Positions 1 through 13,142 of a DNA stretch of 64,000 nucleotides are shown in pieces. Every line of letters begins with the position of its first letter. Within the stretch, counting starts at the first letter, position 1. A model generated the notes under the pieces. That model worked only from the letters and a program-made list of their open reading frames with translations, made no database searches and was not told where the DNA came from. The position numbers were made by a program, and so were the translations under genes. Location: assembly GCA_027186245.1 (NCBI GenBank), contig CP114487.1, positions 4,397,001-4,461,000 on the forward strand, given 5' to 3'. Source of the stretch: Coriaria nepalensis (taxonomy: Eukaryota > Streptophyta > Magnoliopsida > Cucurbitales > Coriariaceae).

Positions 1-2893
1 CAATCCTTAATAAGTATCAAATCATTCTTCCACTTTACACGTTTATATTGATAACATTGGGAAGTAGATATTTATAAATTATTACATAAAGTTTATTAGG
101 GAATATATGGAAGGAAGAGGGGGAAACAGAGGCAGAATATTATAAATCTGAGTTTGGTTAATTAGTAACTAATGATTTGGTAAGACTTAAGTATACTCTT
201 GCCCTACTTAAAAACTACAATTAGAGTGATTAATCTAAGTCAATGTTAGGCCTCGTATTTGTACGAACACGTTTTTGCACGACACGTTTCCTAAAACAAT
301 CCAAAAGGCTAAAAAAAGTATTGACTTAGTTATTACATATATTGCTGTGGTGTCTATTACTTGCAGTTGCCGACTATATAATATATCAAGCTTAAGAACA
401 AATTAATTGGTACCAATTAAATCAAAACAAAAACATGTTGTGGAACATAGCAATATCACTAGTTGTCCTTACGTAGGAAATTTCCTGCAAATTTGGAAAA
501 TGATATTTTGCTCTTTAAAATTCGTACTTGGAACAAATTTCTTTTTCTTTTTTAGTTTATAGTTACCAAATTTTCTAAGAGTTTTTTCTTTTATTTTATT
601 TTTCCCTTGCTAAAAGTTTATATTTTTTGGTTTGATGAATTAATATTTCTTAATTTCAAAGGATTTTAGAAGAGATGAATCTTATGATCAATATTTAATA
701 TATTAAATGGTTACAACTTTTGATGTTCGTAGTGATTTGGTAATTCTAGAACGGAGCTAATTGGGTAAATATTTGAAATAAAAAATAATAAAAAATAATA
801 ATATATATCTCCACTTGAGTGCATTTATTTGATTCAATTTATTGTTGGCTCCTAGTCCAAAACAATTGCATTTACTTTCTTTCGCTCCAAAAATTGTCTT
901 TTTAGAGAATTTTCTTCATGTTCAAACATCAATGTGATAAATTCATATCATTTTCTTCTATATGTAGCTACTCACCCACTTGCCATCTGCCTATATATAC
1001 ACACGAACGTGATGGTATACATATGTACATTAAAAAAAGGAAAAATGAAGAATAGTCTTTGTCATTGTGAGGGAATAAGGATCGTGTCTCATGTATATAT
1101 ATATATATGATGGTGTACTTAAAAATATGCGATTCACTGTCGAAATTGTGTTCCGAGAACTTCCACACCATCCTAAGAGATAAGATTGCATGATTTGGTT
1201 CATTCAATAAAATAGCACATCATTAGAGCCTTTCTTTATGTCTTTGAATTTCTTAATGTCTTTTAAACTATACTTCGAAATTTGAATTACGTATTCTAGA
1301 TGCTCTTGTCGGATGAATCGAATTGGCCTTTACTCGTTAAATCTATGAGTTGTGTTTGCCTTTAGATTTGATCCTTTTTTTTTTGTTTTTAGATATGTTA
1401 AATTTCAGGTGAGAGTGCTACAATTAAACTATATTATCAATAAAACTCATTTAAAATGTCTAAAGTTTATGGGTTTGAACATGATATCATGATCCTAAAC
1501 TGTAAATTTACCATAAATTGATACAAAAGACTTGTGCCTGCACATAATTTTAAACTGCTCAAATTTTAAACTACAAAAGAAGTGCCTTGAACTCAAATTC
1601 TTTTCATCATGCATGCATGATTTTATGTATATGGCAGTTTATTTCTTGAAACTCATGAAAATTGCTTATTATAATGGCAGTTCATAATTATATGAATCAA
1701 AAGATCGGGGCCCTTATCGCCGGAATTTATAGTCAAAAAGTCCAAAAGTTGTTGGAAGATATGAAACTTTCAAATTATGGCATTTTTATGTAGTTTTTTT
1801 TTTTTTTGAAAGGATGAATCTAAGTTGAAAATACTATAAATTGGTAAATTACATAGCTGTTTAGTTGTGGATTTTCTATTTCAAAATGAGATTGAGGAGG
1901 AAAATTACAAATCTCAATAGATTGAGAGGGTGTTCATTGAGCATTCGATCATGTAATCTTTCAACGCTCAATGGTTGGACACCCATAAAACAACACTCGA
2001 AACATCAAGCAAGTAAATGAGTATTAAAAAAAAAAAAAAGAAGTAAATGAGTACCATATAAAAAAAAAGCTTACATAAAACTTTTTGTTTTCCGCAATTT
2101 TTCGGAATTCAACTTTTGCCTTTGCAATTTGTTTTAACATTTCTCCTTTGCAAAAAAACTCCATTTAATGTTCTTGCTACATATTTAGTTGGTCCTTGTT
2201 CCATTTTGTGATGTACTAATTAGAATATTGTTCTTGAAATTTTGATATGATAAAATAGTACGTCAACATAATCTTAAATTAAGTGGTAATAAAATAAATA
2301 AATTAAATTGCTATTTAAAAATGACAGAATCATTTTTTTTTGTTGAAGGGGAAGAAGAAGAAGAAGGAGCATAGTTTTTAGTCACAGTGACAACTCGTAG
2401 ACGACTGATTAGGGCTAAAAGTGGCAAAGATGATGATATTATTTTTATGAAAATGGTATTTATATAAAAGTAACACCCCCAAGTAAAAAAAGAGAGGGAA
2501 CATGTCTTGGTCATAATGTGAGGTAACAATTTTTCCTTATAGTAAGATCAGCTCTAGATATGATTGACATAAAACTTAAAAAGGATATATGCTTAAATAT
2601 TTATATATTACGAAAGTTACAACTGAAAAAACATGTATGATCATAACTTAAAAGACAAATTAAAGAAGGTGCAGCAACTTCATAAACTGCGATCAGATAA
2701 TCACATAGCATTCAATATATATTATATTTATGGCCCATTTTCGTTAACTGTTTCGTCCTCTAGGCCCTGTTCCAAATCGAGAACAAAGGCCCTACACAGC
2801 CCAATAGTTACTAAAACGGTGCGTTTTCATGCGAAGAATCAAACTGGTTTCAAATACGGAGTCGGTGAGGAGAAGGCGATCAAAGCCAATTCC
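1..2893. other. AT-rich intergenic region, no gene seen
   Basis: I see no coding region with family resemblance on either strand. The stretch is AT-rich with short A or T runs and a small TA microsatellite near 1092-1110. Open frames here are short and low in complexity. The last part (about 2600-2893) must hold the prolidase promoter and leader; the frame upstream of the prolidase ATG is open from about 2633. Confidence 0.6.
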
Positions 2894-5800
2894 ATGGCTT
2901 CTTCTTCTTCTTCGTCTCTGACGCCTCCTAAGGTGCCTATGGATCTCCACGTGACTAATCGAGAGAAGCTCCTTCAATCACTACGCAATCACCTCGATGA
3001 ATCCTCTCGTCGTCACCAGGGATTCGTCCTCCTCCAAGTAAGAGACTTATCTAACTTTGAACTTTTGATCCTTAATTTTTCGTCTTTTTTCAGTTTTGAT
3101 CCTTCTTCTCTTATCTTTATGGTAATTAATTTTCCATCAATGGAATTTTCTTAGGGAGGCCAGGAGAAAACACGCTACGACACTGACCACCTTGAACTCT
3201 TCAGGTACTTTCACTTGAAATCGTTTTCTTTTTTTTTTTAATTTTCCTTCTAATCATTTCTTCTTTTCCTTTTTTCCTCAGAAATCATATGGTCGATCTA
3301 TGTTATTTAGAAAATTATTGTTTGTAACTTACGTGTGGAATTAGAAGATATTAGAGCTCAAACGTTGGTTGATTGTTTGTAAACATTGAACTTACGTGAA
3401 TAGGTCATGCATATCATGAACTGGAATTCCATATTTTCTTGTTGATTTTATGGTATAGATAGGGAAATCACATTTTATGAGTATCTGGTATAGAATCAAC
3501 AAATGCACTTGAAATACGTTAAAAATATGCTGGAAAGAAAATTCAAAAATGAGTGCTCATATCAAGGAAACAACTTGAGTGGATACTTCAAAGCAGAAGT
3601 AATTGACTTACCCTTGAAGTTTGATGATGGTGCATTTATCTATGGCAGATTGCATCTATACTGCCCGGTAAAACCGTGCATCGAAATTCTTCTAATTGCA
3701 TGTTCATATGTGCACTTGCAGTGCTATTTCCATCTCTCATTTTGGATAATTTTGTAATTATTGTGCGTGAATTTGTGATTGCATGCCCGCCTGTATGTTT
3801 GATGTACTGATGTAATAGTTCTAACTAATGGCTATAATTCTAGGCAGGAGAGTTACTTCGCTTATCTGTTTGGAGTGATAGAACCTGGATTTTATGGAGC
3901 TATTGTAAGTCAATCACTTACAGAACTTATGTTTTTTCATTTAGTTAACAACTTGGTGTTAATTTTGTGTCTGTCAATATTCAACCATACCATTTATGTC
4001 ATTTTACCTGCTGATGGCGCTTGACATACTATTGTCGAAGTATCACAATTGTATAAAGATCCTATGTTGAAGATGGTTCACTTTGTAATTTATGTCTATA
4101 TACAGGTTAGTATTAATGTGTCTGAATCTGTACATTCAAAAGGTTTAATTTTTTTACCACATTCTTCGGTACTGGTATAGACCTTACTTGAAACAGAAAT
4201 TTTCATTAGCTGGTGTAGCTACTCATCCTAGTGGGAACTGGTATTCTTTCTCTACATAGAATTAGTAGTAATAATAATCTTTAGAAATACCCGATGACTT
4301 ACTTTCTGTTCAATCTGCTGGTACAAAACCTTGCTGAAAACTAACCTTTTTGTTACATTTTGCAGTTACTTGTCACTGTTGTAAATTCTTTGCCAGTCTA
4401 GAAAAACTTAGCAAGAAGACTAAACCTTAAAACTAAAAAATGGGGGTTTTAGAAAAGTTAATGCATTTTCACTCTGATGTTCTAACATATTGTGTTTGTA
4501 GTGATTTGCTTAGGTTGCTGAAGCGCAGCTAATAATATATTTTTTTTCAACCTTGTTAGGACATTGCTACTGGAAAATCTATTCTATTTGCTCCGAGGTT
4601 ATCTACTGAATATGCTGTTTGGTTGGGAGAAATAAAGCCACTGTCCTACTTCAAGGTGATTGAATGTTTTATAGCCTGTCAATGTATAGGTGGTCCTTAG
4701 CAGCTAAATGCTATATATGTCCCTTGCAGGAGAGATATATGGTTAGTATGGCATGTTATACCGACCAGATTGCTGACATTTTGCATGACCAGTGCCAGGG
4801 ATCTAGTAGACCTTTATTATTTCTCTTGCATGGGCTCAATACCGATAGCAATAATTTCTCAATACCAGCAGAATTTAAGGTTAGTAAGTTCTTTATGTGT
4901 ACATATCCACGATCATTGTATATAGTACCGACTTCGAACATGTTAGAATTTTTCATGTTTGATTTTTTACCTGCTCAGGGGATAGATACATTTGAAACAG
5001 ATCTGACTACTTTGCATCCTATTTTGGCTGAATGCCGTGTTTTGAAGTCAGACCTGGAACTTGGTCTCATCCAATTTGTAAATGATATTAGTTCTGAAGC
5101 TCATGTCCAGGTAGCCAATTTTTGGTAGTCTTGTTACCCGAATGTATGTTTATGCAAGTTCTTATTGTTGTCTAAAATATTTATCGATTGAGAATGACCT
5201 TAATAAGTGATATTCCAAAGTTTTTTCACTTACATGCTAGGTTATGAGAAAAACGAAGGTGGGAATGAAAGAGTATCAATTGGAAAGCACGTTTCTTCAC
5301 CACACCTACATGTATGGTGGCTGCAGGCATTGCTCATACACATGCATTTGTGCTACCGGTGACAATAGGTAAGAGATCTTAGGTTACAAAGAGGCTAAAC
5401 AATGGCTCGCAGGTACTGGAATATTAATCTGGCTAATGTTTGAGATGGATAGAGGTCAGGATAAGAGCAGAATAGAGCAAACACATAGGCAGTAATGTGG
5501 CTTGACTTTCAGGTTAACCCCTGGGGAATAGTAGGGAAGAAAGAAACAACCAGAAAAAAAAAGTGTAGAACGAGATATGATAGATGTAGCTTAATTCTTG
5601 AAACTAATCTAACCTTTAATAAATTCTAAATACAATAAACAAAGAAGTAGAAAAATTCCTAAAAGAATCCTCCTGTAACCTGCTAAGTTAGAAAATTTTG
5701 TTTGGAAATTTCATTATATCTTTTCAGGTCAATGTGAGTTCAAGCTTCTTATAAGATTGAAATTTGGATCTCTTCAAGCTTATCCTCGGAATATGAGGGT

Positions 5801-8800
5801 GTTTAAACTTCAAATTTTTTGGTCTTTTCTTGATGACTGGTTTCTTCATGGTGGTGTAACTTCAACCTCTACGAGCTTAATTGTCTTCTTATCTTTCTCT
5901 TTGTTGTTGTTGTGTCAATTGAAAAAGTTTTTCAAGTAGTTTTTTATCACTGTGAATCATGGGATAAAGACTTCGACTGTTTCTAAGAATCTAAACTCCC
6001 TGTTCTTTTTTTGATTGAATATAGTCGCTATAAGTTTGGCTGTTTGGGATTTGGTACTGGATTAGATATCTCCCAATAATAGTAATAATAACAATAATAG
6101 TAATAATAATAATATTGAGATTCAGAAATACTGAGATTTGAAATCTTGTGAAAGGATTGCTTTCATCTCACAATAATATTTATATGTTGCAGTGCAGTTC
6201 TCCATTATGGGCATGCAGCAGCTCCAAATGACAGGGTATAGTAGATTTAGTATTTACTCATTGGTTGAAACATATCATGGTTCATTATGTAACTGGCATT
6301 ATCTGTGCAGACTCTGGAGGATGGTGATATGGCTTTGCTTGATATGGGAGCAGAATACCATTTTTACGGATCTGACATAACTTGTTCATTCCCAGTTAGT
6401 ACATTTATTTCACTGATCATTTCTCCAGTTGAATGATTCTTCAATACTCTGCATCTCGTGTCGGTCGATAAATATACTTTCTGTGTAAATTTTGAAATTT
6501 ATTTTTTGGGAAAAATATCAGGAGGATACTGAATCAATTAGGATCTTCATATTTTTTTCAAATTAGTAATATCATCTTAGTATCACTTTTCACTACTTCT
6601 GATGCATCATTCTATACACGACATTTATAAGACTGCATGGATTAAGTTTTGAGTTCGTAATGCAGAATCTTAGCAAAGACCTTAATGCATGAACAAAAAA
6701 GGACTTGTAATATGGCATGGAGTTTTGGATAAGTTTGTGACTGAGTTTCTGTTATATGATTTTCTACTGAATGTAAAAAAGTAGTAGTGAACTTGGATCC
6801 TAGTCATGTTGAGCAGAGAAATTTGTGGATGGACTGCGTCTACCACATTTTGGTTGTCTGGACTAATCCTGAGTTGCCACAATAAAGCCCTTTGGGAATC
6901 TCATTTAGTGGTGTGAAAGCTAAAATGTGGCATATTAGGATCGGTCTAGTCCATTACCTTATCTGGGACTCAGTCCATCCTAGAATCTATTCTTTTGAGA
7001 GTCTTTATTCCGGCTTCATCTTTTTCTTTTACACCTTCAATTTTTTACGTGCAGGCGAATGGGAAATTTACAGAAGATCAAAGGCTCATATATAATGTAA
7101 GTGTTTTTCTGTTCTCCCCCCCGCAACACGCTTCTCTCTCCCTCCTCCTGTCCCACTCAAATGTGATAAATATCAAGCAATTCCACCCTTTTTATCTCTC
7201 TGTTACTCTCTCTGTCTGAGGCACGTGCACTCATAAGTTTTCTCTAGCATGCCTATTGTGGACGTTTTTTTTTCTTAATTTTTAAAGTTTCAATGCAATA
7301 TCCGAACGTATAAAATATCATTTTTATTAGCTTGGTAAAAATTGTTGTTGCTGTTGTTTTTTATTATTGTTTTTAAGGCTGTCCTTAAGGCTCATGATGC
7401 TGTCATATCTGAGATGAAACCTGGAATAAGCTGGATTTCTATGCACAAGTAAGACTAACTGACTAAGGGTCCATTTGGGTTTTTTTTTTTTTTTTTTTTG
7501 TTTCTTTCTGCAGATTGTTGGTTGTAAGGGCCCATTGGTAAATTGTTTTTCTTGTAGGTTATATCCTTAATGCTCACAGCTATTATATTTGGGATAAACC
7601 TGAAGCAATCTGGGTTGCTATGCCTAGGTTAACCTATGTTAAATGTGTTCTTCTATATAAAAAGTGCATTTGGGTGGGTTATATCCTTAATGCTCACAGC
7701 TATTATATTTGGGATAAACCTGAAGCAATCTGGGTTGCTATGCCTAGGTTAACATATGTTAAATGTGTTCTTCTATATAAAAAGTGCATTTAGGCGGGTT
7801 TTTTTTCTAAACTAGATTTAAAGCAGCAAAAAAACAAAGTCCACAATGATGCATGCAATAAACCGTCTATCAAAAATTCAAGTTTTAGAAAAAGGCTCAC
7901 CCACATGCACTTTATATTAAAAAACACCTTTTTTTTTAACTCAACCTAGACTTCGAGTGTTACTTGTCAGATTAATAAGTTCAACTGTTCAATTGCATCC
8001 ATATTAGGACTGAGCTTATTTTTAAAAATGTATAGGATTTTGTAGTAAGCATGGAGGTTCCTTGAAGAGCTCTGCTCATGTGCTGCTAATTACTTCAAAA
8101 GGAGTGCTATACTCTAGCATTTCAAACTCTTAATATAATAGTTAATATTATATTTTACAAGCGAATATATTCTTAAAAAACAAAACTTCAAAGCCCAACT
8201 AAGTTGATCATTCTAATAATATATACTTTATTAAAATGAAAGCACACTTGAAAGATATTGCTTGCAGTATGTAGTTCTGTTACATTAAGATTTATGTCTG
8301 ATAGTTGTCCAGTTACTCCATTGTTCCAAAAGTATTACCTGGTAAGGAAGGATCTAGCAATTTTATGATGCATATAGAATTGCTAATAGTACTTATTTTC
8401 TTGGCCATCCAATTTGCATTCTGATTCAATTTTCTTTTAATAATTCCAGGTTAGCAGAGAAAACTATTCTCGAGTCACTGAAGAAGGGGGGCATTCTTGT
8501 TGGGTACCCATCTTATTTCCCCCATATTTTTTTCTTGTCTTTTTTTTTTTTTTTTTGTTACTTTTGTTCAGGATATTAATATAGTGATGCTTGGTTCTAG
8601 TGATGTAGAGGATATGATGGTCGAGCGACTCGGTGCTGTTTTCATGCCTCATGGTCTGGGACATTTCCTCGGTATCGACACTCATGATCCTGGAGGCTAC
8701 TTGAAGGTTCCACTAAATATAAATTGCATCTCTCTATCTCTCTCTCTGTGATCAAATAATCAAACAAAATAATGAGAAGAAAGAAAAATTGGGAGGTTTC

Positions 8801-9667
8801 TGATATTACTATTTGTGCGTTATAACAGTTAGCATGTAAAATTGTATTCAGGGAAGGGAGAGACAGAAGGACCCTGGACTGAAGTCTTTACGGACAACTC
8901 GAGATCTGCAAGAGGGAATGGTATGTTTTGTTTTTCTTTTTGTTGTCTATGCATGTCCTTAACTCCACCTGTCCTCAAACTTGTCTTGGATTTTTGTATG
9001 CCCTAAATTATTTCCTTGTCTCTGTCCTGGAAAATATTGACAATGTTTCTTTAATCATGTAAGCTAACATTCATGTAACCTAATTGCGTACAATGTACTA
9101 CTATTTCTGAAGCTGCTAGATTGTCAGCTGTATAACAGAATAGATTGGAGAGAAACTCGTCTTGTGACTATTTGTTGCAGGTGATAACAGTTGAGCCTGG
9201 CTGCTACTTCATTGATGCATTACTAGTTCCTGCCATGGCGAAAAGCTCTACTACTGCAAAATTCTTCAATATCGATGGAGTTGGCAAATTTAGAAGCTTC
9301 GGTGGAGTCAGAATCGAAAGCAATGTGGTACAGTATTTCACAGCCCTATCTTTTGGACATTTATAATCCTGAACTTACACTTCATCGAACAAAAAGGGAT
9401 GGCGTGTCATAATTACCAAGTCATCGAATTACTATTTCTCCTCGAGAAATTGGTGCCATGTTAACACGCTAGTTACTTAGTTTATAAGCAAAACATTTAC
9501 TATTCATTATATTTCAGCATCAACTTATGTTGTAACTTTTGTGGTGGCACTTGCAGTATGTAACTGCCAGTGGCTGCAAGAACATGACAAAGTGTCCTCG
9601 AGAAATACCGGAGATCGAGGCAGTTATGGCCGGGGCACCCTGGCCACTTGATAAGAGTACCACATAA
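2894..9667 (+). CDS. PEPD: Xaa-Pro dipeptidase (prolidase), M24B family
   Basis: Cleaves dipeptides with C-terminal proline or hydroxyproline using two metal ions, recycling proline; probably cytosolic, as I see no clear transit peptide. Sixteen exons keep frame: 2894-3037, 3155-3204, 3844-3904, 4560-4655, 4730-4879, 4979-5110, 5241-5368, 6193-6235, 6311-6394, 7055-7096, 7378-7448, 8450-8503, 8601-8706, 8852-8920, 9181-9327, 9557-9667; 1488 nt, 495 aa, close to human prolidase (493 aa). An aminopeptidase-P N-terminal domain comes first, then the pita-bread domain. Metal ligands are visible: D279 in [11 protein letters not shown]290 in YGSDIT, H373 in [13 protein letters not shown]415 in TVEPGCYF and E456 in GVRIES. 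The start is the ATG of MASSSSSS, followed by conserved-looking sequence. Exon 13 uses the acceptor at 8600 rather than a stronger-looking one at 8571, because only the former keeps the GDVEDMM reading with exon 12 ending at 8503. Intron 11 contains decayed exon copies. Confidence 0.94.
7561..7800 (+). repeat. 120-bp perfect-length tandem duplication in prolidase intron 11, derived from exon 11
   Basis: Two adjacent units, 7561-7680 and 7681-7800, differ at only three positions by eye. Each unit also resembles prolidase exon 11 and the start of the following intron: TCCTTAA.GCTCA, then ATATTTGGGATAAACCTG, then TGGGTTGCTATGC correspond in order to exon 11 segments. One frame of each unit reads [18 protein letters not shown] against [19 protein letters not shown] in the exon. 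It looks like an old exon duplication that lost its splice context and was later duplicated in tandem. Confidence 0.85.
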
Positions 9668-11466
9668 GGAGAAAGTATCAGTGAAACTGGCGCATAGCAC
9701 CAATGTGAGAGAGTGAGGTGGGACCATTGGGCCCACTACCCCTCTAACGTGGGTGGTATGCGACGGTTTCACTTTGAAACTTTTTCCTACATAAGGGGCC
9801 TTTACCAAAACTGGGGGGTTTTTTCATTTTTCTTATAATAAATCATCATCTACGACTAATTGAACAACAGAACCTTTTTATTTGTACGTACAGTTTGATG
9901 AAAGCAATTCAGATTACTGTATTTCTGTAAGGTTGAGTTTGTCTATGCCTTTCTAAAATCCCATTGGAATTTTTTAACTTAATAAACCTATGAACTCTTA
10001 ATAATTATGTTATTATGAGATAATTCAGTTATAAAATATTAAAAATTACAGTTCTAAACTCGTTAATGAATTTGCTTTTGATTATAAAATAATCCTGAAC
10101 TTAATTTTAATCTTTTGGAGAAAACTTTTAGCTCAAATTGTTTGAAGAATTAATTATCTACTAAAATTTTCAAATTCCGTGATTAATATTTTTTGTATAT
10201 TACTTTATGATATTTTTATTTTGTGATATTTTGATTTCTAGAACTTTAGTTTTATGATATATTTGTTCTTATTTGTATTGATATCTAAAAAAAAAAAAAA
10301 AAAAAAAGCATAGTTTGGATTCCAAAAACTCAAGAAAAAAGAAAAAGAAAAACTAATTGAATTTCAAAATTATGCTTTAAATGAATTTTTTATTATCAAG
10401 TTCAGAAGTAAGATTGGCAGATTAGGGAGAATTAACATGCAGTATATAAGAGAAAATTATTAATAATTTAATTTCTCTAGAAAATAATATTTCCAATGAA
10501 AATGTCATAAAGAATATCAAAATAATCAAATGCAAGTTCCTTATTTTAATAAAAATTTATAATCCAAGTTGGAAAAATATAAATACTAAATTAAGAGATA
10601 TTAAGGTGGATAATGATCCAATAAGAGAATGATATAATTGTTTCGATTGATGAGCATGATAGACTCTTTTCTATGACATTATATTCAAATTTTACGAAGA
10701 TTACACTAAAGTATCTCCTTATAGTCATATTTTCTTTTAATTAGTTCATTAATTAATATTTTCTTAATCTAGGACCCACTCTAATATGTTCGTCTTAGGC
10801 CCCACGGTCTTTTGGGTCGGTTTTGACTCATGCTAAAGTAGAGATTTTTGTATCCACGATGCTCCAGCACCAAACGGAGGAGGACCAGTCGAGTAATAAT
10901 TGGACAGGACTACTCGAGCAATAGTTGGATAGTTGTTTGTAGTCTCTAGCGCCCAAAAAAAATATTACAAAAATAAAGGTGAGAATTTGAGTATAAAGCA
11001 ATGTTTGGCAAGTTTTTTGAAAATAAATGTCTCAAACTCATTACTTTTTTTTGCTAAATGTCATAAAAAATAGATTTAAATTAAATTTTAAAAAACGAAA
11101 AATACTAAATTAACCTTAAACGTAGAAAATTCATGTTGATCCGATTGTTGATACCCTATTGAGAAAAATATTTCTTTATATTCATATTCTCTATACTAAC
11201 CTGCTTCTTCTTCTTCTTACTCTTCTTCCACCATAACTCGCTCAGCTCCATCTCTATACCAACCCGCGTGACACCACTTTCTCTAAATTACCGCCACTTT
11301 CTCCAATTGCAAAACCCCTCTACTTGCGCGACATCAATTTGCGCGACATCAACTCGTTGAGCTCCATCAATCCGAAAGACACATCTCTTCTTCTTCATCA
11401 CTTAAAATAGATGTCTGTTTGGAATAGGATTAATGAGATTGATGAATTGGGGTTTGTTTTTCATAC
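9668..11466. other. Intergenic AT-rich region, possible 5' part of a MULE relic
   Basis: The first part should be the 3' end of prolidase. The rest is AT-rich with homopolymer runs, such as A runs around 10287-10306. From about 10990 onward a T-rich stretch containing TTTTTTTTGCTAAATGTC loosely resembles sequence at 24.88 kb ahead of the second DUF1985 relic, so it may be the outer part of the element whose coding relic begins near 11990. No gene is recognisable. Confidence 0.45.
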
Positions 11467-11632
11467 CCATTGAACTACTCAACGAATTTATTTTGCATCC
11501 GTTGAGCTGCTCAATGAATCTATTTTATAGTCTTGTGAGCTACTCAACTAATATGTTTTGCAGTTCCGTTGAGTTGCTCAACTAGTCTATTTTGTAGTCC
11601 CGTTGAGCCGCTCAATGAGTCTATTTTGCATA
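11467..11632 (+). repeat. Minisatellite, five imperfect units of about 33 bp
   Basis: Five degenerate units share the pattern CCGTTGAGCTGCTCAATGA followed by a TCTATTTTGCA-like tail, starting near 11467, 11499, 11532, 11566 and 11599. Unit length is 32-34 bp. Each unit contains a weak internal palindrome (TTGAGC..GCTCAA). It lies just upstream of the DUF1985 relic and may belong to that element. Confidence 0.75.
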
Positions 11633-11989
11633 TCTATTTATAATTCAATATTTTTTTTTGTCTTTTTAAGGAAATATCCAAGATTTTAAAGTTTGAGGAA
11701 TATTTTGAATGTGTGGTTACCTCAGCATTGAGATTCTACATTGTGATGGGGGAAATCAAAGAACAAACGTGGGGGAGGCTAAGATAAATATTTAGGGAAT
11801 TATGTTTTGGGCATTTCCTAGAAGTATATTATGCACTTTCATATTCTGCTAAGTTAGTTGTAGCCATCCTAATTCGTCAGGTTGAATTTAAAGGAGAAAA
11901 ATAGTTATGGTTTTACATAAATGAATAATCTCTATATTTCTCCTAGCAAGAGTTTTCCCTCATTACTAGCCTGAATTGTTGAGCCTCAC

Positions 11990-13120
11990 TACCCATACCT
12001 TGTGAGATTAAGTGGAATAAGCATCTTTTTAAAAAAATATTTTGATGAGAGAGGACATATTGCATGCATCGAGTTAGGTGATGCGATCATTGGTCTTAAC
12101 ACTAAGAGAGTGAAAAATTTGCATGATACGAGTTTGGTGGATGCGGATTATATGAAGTTGACCATTGTATACTTCTTAGAGTTTGTCCTCTTGGGTAAAT
12201 AGAAGAAGAAAAATATTGATTTGATATATTTATCGATAGTCTCAGATCTTGATTTCTTCAATAGTTACCCTTGGGGCAATTTAGTTTACATGAGAATTAT
12301 TGAATCCTTCAAGAAGGACAACCTCAAGGATGAGGCCGAAACTGCAATTCAAAAAAATAGAAAACATATGTATTCTCTTGTCATATTTTAGTTAGTTGTC
12401 TAGCCAAATTATTTATTTAATCTCAATTTACTTTTTAATAATAATATTAAGTAATTTCCTAAGAATTCAGATAGATTTATATTAATACTACGGGTGTGGT
12501 TTTATTACTCTACAAGTATGGGCTCTCGAAGCAATTTCCACTCTTGGAATGTTATTTGGGAGGTGTTTGGAAACAACCAAAATGCCTCACATACTGAATT
12601 GGGCAATAAAGGATGACCATTTAGAAAAGAATTGTATACTGTCTTTTCTAAAGTTTGAGGCTCTAAAAAAGCCAACAGTTAGTTTTTTTTACCTTTAAAA
12701 CAATCGATTATGAGGAAACCTTCTCGTTCGTTGTAATGATCAAATCCATTCAGATATAGTTTGTCATTGCAACATACCATGATTATGAGATTTAGCAAAT
12801 GGACGTAGAAAATGGCCTTCTTAATTGGCTACCTCCAGAAGGATGTGTATATAATACAATCTAAGGGCTTCACAGACTAGAAAAATGCAAAAAAGTTGTG
12901 TAAACTGCAAAGGTCCATATACAACCTTAAACAAGCATCTTAGAATTGAAACATTTATTTCAATGAAACGATCAAATTGTTTGACTTCATTAAAATGTGA
13001 AGTTATTAATTAGGGATTTTGGGCTCAAGAAGATGAAGAAGATGAAGAAAATAGAGGAAATGGAGAATATGAAGACGTGATGAAGCCAAGCATTTTTGTA
13101 CATGCAAAAATGGAGGGAAG
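11990..13120 (+). mobile_element. DUF1985 / Ulp1-type MULE relic, copy 1
   Basis: Translation of 12002-12202 reads GHIACIELGDAIIG and SLVDADYMKL, and after one stop it continues with IYLSIVSDLDFFNS, PWGNLVYMRIIESF and KNRKHMYSLVIF. This is the layout of the plant DUF1985 domain found beside Ulp1 protease domains in MULE-carried genes. Further frames continue with a VWALEAISTLG-like segment to about 12690, and an acidic, Glu-rich stretch follows near 13020-13090. Stops and frame changes show it is dead. No catalytic Ulp1 motif is visible here. The family call rests on shared motifs with the relics near 26.0 and 46.2 kb. Confidence 0.7.
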
Positions 13121-13128
13121 ATGAATGT

Positions 13129-13142
13129 GGGGGGGGGGGGGG
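13129..13142 (+). repeat. G14 homopolymer
   Basis: A run of 14 G is followed by TTGG. This is unusual in such an AT-rich neighbourhood and is a likely site of length variation or sequencing error. Confidence 0.9.

Noticed and set aside
6892..7219. Plus-strand frames across prolidase exon 10 and its flanking introns
   Set aside because: They read through splice sites; only the 42-nt exon 7055-7096 fits the prolidase frame.
11467..11632. Regular spaced repeats resembling a CRISPR array
   Set aside because: Units are contiguous and degenerate without unique spacers, and the context is a plant nuclear genome; it is a minisatellite.
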